Of a stretch of 64,000 nt of DNA, positions 52,006 through 61,000 are shown piece after piece (position 1 is the stretch's first letter; the number at the start of each line of letters is the position of its first letter). Where the stretch lies: the NCBI RefSeq assembly GCF_016756395.1, contig NZ_AP018365.1, positions 1,991,501-2,055,500 on the forward strand, written 5' to 3'. This DNA is from Streptomyces sp. SN-593. GTDB taxonomy: Bacteria > Actinomycetota > Actinomycetes > Streptomycetales > Streptomycetaceae. The notes under the pieces were generated by a model that saw only the letters and a program-made list of their open reading frames with translations, was not told the DNA's origin and made no database searches. The translations under genes and the position numbers were made by a program.

Positions 52006-55000
52006 TCAGCCGCGCGCCGCGCCCACGCGTGCCGCGACGGTCGATTCCGACGCCTGGGCCGACTGTGCGGGTGCCACGTCGCCGACCGTCGATGCACCGA
52101 GCGGCTCTCCGTCGCGCTGGCCCCCAGGCGGGGCGCTGCCGACGGGTGCGCGGGGCCCGCCGAAGGCATCCGTGATCGCCTCGGCCATCCGGGCTTCCGC
52201 ATCCCCGAGCGGGCCGGCTCCTCCCTGGGCACGCAGTTCCCAGATCGAGGGTGCGTCCGGCATCGGCTGTCCCGCGTGGAAGATCTCGTCCGCGTTGACC
52301 AGCAAGACGTTGTTCTCGCCGGCCCACTCCACGAGGTCGCGGACCGGGGCGGGCACACCCGCGGCGACCGGGTCCTCGCGAAACAGCGCCACGTCCACTG
52401 CCGCTCTCGGCACGTCCGTCCACACCACCACTGGGTTCCCGGTGGACCGCGCCAGATCCGCCAGTCGGTCGAGGCGGGGACCGGTGGGAACGGCACCGCT
52501 CGGCCCTCCCAGCACCACAGCGTGCGTCATCAGCGGGACGCGGCCCTGCGGCGTCTGCATGCTGCCCAGACCGGGCAGCGTCTCCAGCGTCCACGGGTCG
52601 ACCGGCTCGGGCTCCCCCGGGGCCATCATGTCAGCGCGCCGCAGGAACTCGACTGACTGATCCGCATTCAACTGCTGGTATCGGCTAGATCCGTCTCCGG
52701 TGGCCCGCAAGTATCCGGGCGTCTGCGGTGGCCGGGACGGTTCGACCGCGGCCAGCTCGCCGTACCGCAAAGCCGGCGTCGCACCGGCCGCCGGGGCGGG
52801 GACACCCACGGTTCCCACGGCAAGCGATTGATCCGAAGGTGTCGACCGGGACACGACTGCCCTGTCCAGCGGGCCGGTCACCGTCGCCGACGCCTCGGAC
52901 CCGGACGCTGAGGCCGCGTCCTCGCGGGAGGCGGACGTCACCGTCGGCACGGTCTCGGGCGTGGACGCCTCCTCCGGCGCCCCGGGCACCCCGTACGGAA
53001 CGGCCGGCGCTGGGGAGCGCGTTGGCCGGTCCCCCGTCGGAACGGCCCCCTCCTCGGAGCTCTTGGCAGGCGGCACGCTCAGCTCCTGCCCCGCGGTCGA
53101 CCCCGTCGCCTCCTGCAGGCCCTTCAGCGGCGGCGCGGACAGCTCCCGCTCCTCGGTGCCCCCCTCACCCGCGGCCCCTTCCCCCCGCTCGGAGCGGGCG
53201 GGAGCGGACGTGCCCGGCTTGACTGGGGAAGCCGGCGCCGCCTCGGAGGACCCGCTCTCACCGGGGAGAGCCGAGGCCGGCTTCGTGAAGCCCGACGCGG
53301 GCTTGCCCACGGTGAGTGCCTCGGGGATCGAGGCTGTCGACGAGGCCGCACCGGAGACTCCGATGGGTGAAGTGACGTTCTTCACCAGCGGCTTGACCTC
53401 GGCCGCCGGCGCCAGAGCGGGTACAACTGCTGGGGTGCGTACGGCAGCCGGAGCCGGAGCAGGTGCGGAGACAGGAGCAGGAGCGAATGGCAGTTCTCCC
53501 ACCGTGCCGTCCGGGGCGATCCACCGCTCCTGAACGGCTTCCTCGCCGCCGGCGGCGGCGTGGGGGACGTAGCGGACGTACGCGTCGAGATGGTGCGCCA
53601 TGTCCCGCGCCAGCGCCAGCGGGTGGATGTCGACGAAGGACACGGAGGGCGGAGGGGCGACCGGCTCGCGCAAGGGGTTGTCCGGGCGCTCCATGTGGTA
53701 GGCGCCGACGGTGGCCACGATGTCGTGGATGGCCTGCCGCCGTAGGGCGAAACTGCCGTTCGCCGCGACGCGCGGCAGGTTGGTCCTGTAGCGCTGGAAG
53801 CGATTCAGCGCCTCGGGCGGCGGCGCTGCCGCGTCGGTGGTGCGCACTGCGGCGTGGCCCGCCTCCAAGGTCTGCTCCGCCCATGTCAACGTCAACCGAT
53901 GCGCTTCCAAGGCGAGTTGGTCGGTGTTGACGGTCAGGGACAGGCCATGGGCGCCAGCCGGGGTGCGGTCCTGGAGCGTGTTTCCCACCGCCAGGTCGGC
54001 TCGGGAGGCATCGGCGCCCCTGAGTCCGGCGGCCTGGGCGAGCAGCGGGGCGAGATCCGTCGGCTGCGAGGCGCGCGCCTGCCGCCAGGCCGCGAGCTCC
54101 CGGCTTCCGTCGGGCAGCGCGGCGGTGAGCCGGGCGCGTACCTGGGCCACCTCGTCCCGGGACAGTTCCGCGTACATCTCACCGTTGATCGGTTCACTGA
54201 CGTAGTCGCTAACGTGTTCCGGTTCCCGGAAGGTGTGCATCCGGTAGCCTTCGGCCTCGACCCGCAGCCGGACCCGCATACGCACCAACTGGGTGTCGCC
54301 CTGCTGCTTGGCGTGCTGCTCGCGGCGGTAGTTGTTGGTGCCGGCGTCGGCCAGCGACTCCGAGGTGGATCGGTTGGCACTGGAGGAGGCCGATGCGGAG
54401 TCGGCAGGATGGTGGGCGAACGGACCGCTTCCGCTACCGCTCGCCGCCAAGTTGGGCTGCCAGCGGTCGTAGCTCGCCGACGCGGTCGTACCGCTCTGGT
54501 GCTTGTTGTAGCGGCCGGTTCCGGTACCGGGCAGGTCGTTGAGGACGCGCATGTCATAGGCGCTTGAGCGCACGTACAGTTTCAAACCCAGCGGGGAGCT
54601 GCCCGGCTGGAAGAGGTGGTGGGAGATCTGGACGCGGTCCTCGGGGCCCATCCGGCCGATCAGGTTGGACAGGTGGGTACGGGAGAACAGCACGGACAGC
54701 GAAGGACTATCGCGGTAGCGCGAGGGGTCCGCGCTGGGCCCGAACGCCTGTACGAGCATACGGCGGGTCGCGGGCAGCACCCGGTCGGCAGTGACGCCCA
54801 CCACGTAGGCGTCACCGGGGAGTCTCGGCAGCAGCCGCAGGTCACGCAGCGGGTCGGCCGGCACCGGCTCGGTGTGCGGGCGGGCCTCCACCAAGCCACG
54901 CGGCAGTTGCAGCCTGGTGACGCCGTTCACGGTCACCTGCTGGAGGGCTCCCAGGTTGGCCAGCTTGCGGAAGATGTTCACGCCGAGTTCGTTGAGCGGG

Positions 55001-58000
55001 CGATGGGGCATGTCCAGGCGGACGGCCTCCACGACGAAGCGGTGGCTGACGTTCACCCCGTACAGACCGTCCCAGGAGTAGACGGTCTGCTCCTGCACCC
55101 CCGCCTCGCTATGGGAGGTTCCGCGGTGGCTGCCAGAGGACAGTGGCGCCGAGCCGCCCCCGCCGCCGTGCCCGTGGGAGGCGCTGGCCTTGGCCGGTGT
55201 GAACGTCTGGCCGTCGTCCCGGGAGGTGCCCTTGGACGTGTTGGTGTAGTGGTGGCTGTAGTTCTCCAGACCTGCGTCGGGACGTTCCCCTACGACGGTT
55301 GCGTCGTCGTGCAGCTCCGCCCTGATGGTCACCCGTACGCCGTCGCTGAGGAACCAGCCGACCTGGTTGGTCAGGTAGAACTCCAGGCCGTTCGCGGAGA
55401 GCATGTCCTCATACGCCGCGTCCTCGCGTCCGCGGCCGAAGAGCCCGACGATCGTGTCGAGGGAGCCCTGGAGCCGTCCGATGTGGCGGCCGCTCTCGGT
55501 CCACAGTTCCGGCTTGTGGGTCAGTAGGCCGGGGGCCGCCCGCTCGACCGCCTCGCGGAACAGGTCCGCTGTGGACCTGCCGTTCTCGTGGTCGATGCTG
55601 AGGACGTTGCTGTGGCCGAGGATGGCACCGCCGGGGTCCTGTCGGGTGAGGTACTCCGGAAGCCTCAGCGAGGCTAGCGGGTTTCGGCGCTCGTCGAGGT
55701 GGAGATCCTCATCGCCGAACACCTCGTGGAAGTGGTCGCGGACCGCCGGGTCCCACACCACGTCCTCGCCGTCGTCGTGCCGGTTCTGCAACTCCCTGGC
55801 GGCCTCCAGCGCCGGTGCCGCGCCGCCGGGAGTCTGGCGCCAGCGGGCGAGGACGCCGGCCATGGTGTTCGGGTGGAGCTTGAGCTCGGGCTCGGGCTCG
55901 GCTCCCGTCTTGCTCCACCGCCGCATCACACTGGTGAGCTGCTGGTCCGAGACCGGCAGGACGCCGTCGGCGTAGTGCAACAGCGCCTCGGGCTCAGGAA
56001 GCAGGTAGTGGACCTCACGGTTGGCGATCTGTCCGGAGGTTGCCAGGCGTGAGCGGATTGCGAACTTGCCGTGCTTCTCGCGCAGTACGTTGATCGCGAA
56101 GTCCGCGCGCGTGCGGTAGAGGTACACCCGGGAGAAGCTGAGGGCGATCAGCTCCTTCGCCCCGGCCACACCCAGGCTCTCAGACCGGTTGAACTGCCAG
56201 TGGCGGCTGGCGTCCGCTCCGCCGGACACGTTGACGGCACCGGATGCGCTCGGGCCGCCCGCCGTGACGTCGGCCTGTGTCCAGCTCAGTCCGCGCGAGT
56301 TGGTGGTGGTCGTGGTGGACTGGGCCAGCCACAGCTTGATGATGCCCTGTACGAAGGGGTTGTCGGTGGCTCCCATGAAGTCCGAACTGCCCAAATTCGC
56401 CTCGACGTTCACTGCCAGGTGAGTATCCCGCCACAGCCCGTGGTCGAAGACCTGGTCGGTGATGAGAGCGCCGAACGCGGATTCCTTCAGGTGGGCGCGC
56501 AGCGAGGCGGCCATGGAGTCCAGGGTCCGGGCGGCCGGACCCTGCGGCCCGTCCATGCCCTGGCCCATCAGTTGGGACAAGGTACTGCGGAACCCCGTGC
56601 CGTCCAGGTGGAAGATCACCGCGTGGTCCAGCACCCTGGGCGGCGTCGGGCCGCGGCCCGCCGCGAAACCCTGCGAGCCGTCCCCGAGTGGCAGGACCCG
56701 CGCGATCACCGGCTCGTTGGGGAACACCAGCGGCACCGGATCCCGCCGGCCCCGCAGGACACGGCCGGACAGGCCGCTGTGCTGGAACTGGATCTTCGCG
56801 GTGTAGTCGCTGGTCACCTTCACTTGGAGGAAGTCACCACTGCCGTATTCCAGCAGTTCCGGACGATTGTTCATATAGAAGACGGAGTCCGAGGCGCCGC
56901 GCCCGTAGTTCACCCCGAATCCCTCGGCACCGCCGAGCAGCTGCTGCGCGACGGCCTTGGCCCGGACCGACGCCGACAGATTCCGTGAACCGCCGACGCC
57001 CATAGAAGCGCTGTCCATGCCCATCGCGAGGTTGACCAGGTGGTGGTCACTGGCCGTGTGCATGTACTCGGTCGGCACCGCGCGCTTGGCGCTGATGGTG
57101 ATCCGCGCCGCGTCCACGTCGAAAGTCACGCCGCCGAATCCGCGGGAGCGGTGCAGCACCAGCGGCAACCCGTCCTGGTGGATGCGGTCGTGGTGGGACG
57201 CCAGGCCGTCCTCCAGGAACTTGCGGAGCTGGTCCTCGTTGTCGATGCGGCTGTCCATACTCGCACCGTGCTCCCACCACGTCACACTGATCGGGTTGTC
57301 CTTGTCCGGCAGCAGGAAGCCGTGCTCGTTGAGCTGAGCCGCGATCCCGTCGTAGAGCCGCTGCGCGGTGCCCTCGTGGACCTCCACCAGGCCCATGCCG
57401 ATTCCGGAGTAGTCGGTGGGGTGCGCCAGGTGGCCCGGCAGCGGGCGTGGCGCCCGTTGCTCGGCGGTGGGAGCGTCCTTCAGCGCGTCCGGAGAGTACG
57501 CGACGGCTTCAGGGGCCGGGGGTTCGTCGCGCTTCACGCCGGCCCCGTCGTGGCCGACGTTCGCGGTGTCTGCGGTGTGGAGGGCAGGCGGCATGGCGGT
57601 GTGCGACCCGGTCGGCGCCTCCTCGCCGCGAGCCGCGGAGGAGCCGCGTCCTGGATCGTGCTCCTCGACCGCTCCCTTGTCCGGGCCCTTGGTGGCATCG
57701 CCGGTCCTCGTCGCCCCGACGGTTTTCGTCTCCCCGACGGCTTCCTCGGCCGACGTGTGCGGAGGGTCGTTGAGGGCGTCCCTGTCCACCGGGTAACCGT
57801 GGCGGAACGCCTCCTGGCGAGGCATCCGCACCAGTGCCGCGCCATCCACATCGTGGGTGGTCCGGATTTCGTCCTCGCCACCGTGGCGCAGTGTGATGTT
57901 CGCGTGGTGCGTGAACTCACTGACGTAGGCGGAGGTGACACCGGAGAACCGCGGCACCATCACCCACAGACCGGTCCGGGTGGCACCGATCGACTCCGAA

Positions 58001-61000
58001 GTGTTCCAGGAGGCGGACAAGCTCGCGTTGAACCCGAGCCCCATGTCGGGGTGCCCCGTCGGGTTGGGCAGCAGATCGATCTCCGCGATGACCGGGGTCA
58101 GCGTCGAACTCTGGGAGAGGGTGTGCCCACCGCTGATGCCGTCGATGGCTGTGCGGACGTTCTCCAGGTGGGCGGTGTCGCTGTCGGCGCCGACCGGCTG
58201 TTCGAAGCCCTGATTGCGCCGCGCGCTGTGGACGTTCACCGTCGCCACCACCCGCCCGTACCGGTCGTGCAGCCGGAAGGTGTAGCCATGGGGATGGTTG
58301 ACCGCGTTGTCGAGGAACGTCTGGAGGTTCCATAGTCGGTGTACCAGTTCACTGCGCGTGCGCGGATCATCGGAGAGATGCAGACCGTTGTCCCCCAGCA
58401 CACGGTCGATCTCGTCTAGGAGGCGAGGCAGACCTGTCATGCCCGAGGCGAAGTAGTGGCTCGGCAGACCGTCCCGACGCACCTCGGGCCCGGTGGCCAC
58501 CACCAGATGGTCGGCAGCCGGGTCCAGATAGGGCCGTGCGACGTACAGCAGCAGGGACTGCTCGGCCGACTCGTCCACAGGACGGGCCGCAGGCCACTTC
58601 GGGTCCCGGCCCACCGGGCGCATGCGGACGTGCCAGTTGGCCTTGTATGACAGCAGAAGCGGGCCGCGTGGATCGCGGTTGTCCTCCACGTGTCCGCGCT
58701 CGGAGTCCGCCAGGTGCGTCTGGGAGCGGCTGGAGGCATTCGCCGTACCGGACACGCTCGCGCCGACGGACACCAGGTGTGCGACGCCCGGAACTCCGAT
58801 GCCGTACGTCATCGCCGCTCCCGTCCGGGTCGCCGATGTGCCGCTGGACCTGGCCTGTGTGTGGCCGCCGGTGGCGAACGAGGAGTTGACGGAGGCGGTG
58901 GCGTGAAAGGGGTCGGCCTTCACGAGAGCGCCGTCGTCCTCCTCGGTGACGGTGTCGTCCCCGATGTCCTTTCCGCCCTTCAGCCCCCTGCTTGCTCCGG
59001 CTGCCGAACTCTCGGCAAGCGGAATGTCCTCTTCCTCGGGCTTCTCCTTGATGGTCGGCAAGCGCCCGCCATCTGCCGGATCACTGCCGTGGGCCAACGT
59101 GGGGTCGCTCGGGTCCAGGCCGATCAGGGCCTCGGCCGGCCCCAACGGTACGAGCAGGCCCTCGGGGCGGTCGCCTCGCTCGGCCACGAGAAAGGAGTAG
59201 TTGGACAACAGCCGCTGCGGCAGCCGGTCCCAGTCGCCCTCCGGAACTGTGAGTCCCAGTTCACCCGCCCAGGTACGCAGCGCTTCGACCACGGCGGGGA
59301 TGTGTGGGAGTCCGGCTCGCGGGACACCGATCGGCCGAGCCCATGGCCGCGACCGCGCGGCCTCCGCGGCCTCCTCGTCGCTCGGCGGCTCCTTGGCGGG
59401 TTCCTCGGCCGTGAGGCCGCCGTCGTGAGACGGCTCCACTCTCCCGGACGTTCCGGCGGCGGAGCCCTTGTCCGGCTCTTCGGACAGCGGCTTGCCCGAC
59501 TCGGCCTCCTCGACAGCCCGATCCTTGCCTCTCGACGTCTTCAGAGGAGCGGCGGGATCGGGATCTCGGCCTCCTGACGGCTCCGGCTTCGTTACGGGGT
59601 GCGAGGCGGTGGCCGTCTCGACGTGTGCGGACAGGTCAGGTTTCGCATTGGGTCCGGATTCGGAGGAGCGTCCAGGTTCGGCCGTCTTCACTGGCGGGTG
59701 GTCCGCATTGCGCGCCGGCGCCATGCCGACCGGGGCGCCATCCGTCCGCATACCAGCCGTACCGCCCCCACGCCCGCCGTCCTCCGGCTCACCCGTCGCA
59801 GTCTCCGGCACGGGCCTCCCGGCGGCCGGAGCTTCGGCGGCGAGCGTCTCGGGGCCGGTCCGTCGCTCCGGCACGGGTGTCTCCGGCGCGTGCGTGTGTG
59901 GGTTCGGGTTGAGGATGCCCATCAGAGAAGCCGTGCGGGGGCCTGGCGGCCGTGGTTCCCCTAGCTGGATCGCCGCGGGGCTGTCCGTGTCCTGGGGGAC
60001 GGGCGACGGGTCGTGCTCTCCGCCGAAGTAGTGAGTGCCCGGCGGGCGGGGGAAGGGGGACGGCGCGTCGCTGATCGGGCGGGGGGAGGGTGTGGTCAGG
60101 GCGCTCTGCTCCCCGTGCCGGTCCTGCGCACTGTCAGCGGCGCCCCTGCCGCCGGTGGCATCCGTGCTGGTGGTGGCGACGCGGGTTGCGAGGGCGGGGG
60201 CGCTTCGGCCGGCGCCGGTGCTCTCGCCCCGGGTCGGGTAGGGCTCGGCGCCGGTGTCCTCGCGGGGCCGGGGGGCGCCACCGGGCAGACCCAGCGGACG
60301 CCCGTCGTTGACCACGGTGCCCGCGATCCACTCCCCGACCGCCCGCTGCTGAAGCCGGGCGATGTGCGACGGCAGCCCCTCCAGCCGCCCGCGCACCTCA
60401 CCGTCCGATAACCGATGCGGCGCACCCAGACCCCGCAACGCACGGTTCACCTCATGCGTGACCGAGCCGACCACCTCACGCGAAGCCCCCGGGTACCCAC
60501 CCGCACCCACGCCCCCCGTCTCCGTACGCACCACCCCCGCGGAACCGTTGTCGCCACCGCTCAGTTGGGCGCTCAGGGCGGCGCGCTCGCCGATCCATGT
60601 CCCGGTGGCGCGGTCGAGCGACTCCGTCATGTTCCCGGTCTGCCTTGACGCGAGGTCGTGGTCGGCCGCAGGCCGGCTGGGGAGGACGACACCGGTCTCG
60701 GTGTCCGGCCGCTGAGTTGGGAAGACCCGGTCGAAGAGTGCGCTGACCCGTTGGGTGTGGGTCTCAACCGCCTGGCGGACGCTCTCTGGCGAGCTGTGGG
60801 GCTGCTGCTGGGCGAATGAACGGGCTTCCCGCGCGGCGTCGTCGAGCGCGCCGGCACGCGCCACGGCCAAGGCGGTGTGTCTGCCGACCGCATGGGGGGT
60901 GATCACGGCGGCGGCCACATCACGGGGCTGCGGAACCGCGTCGCCCGGCGGGTACGGACCGCGCGACACCAAGCCGTCGATGTGCGAGTTGGCGGTGCGC

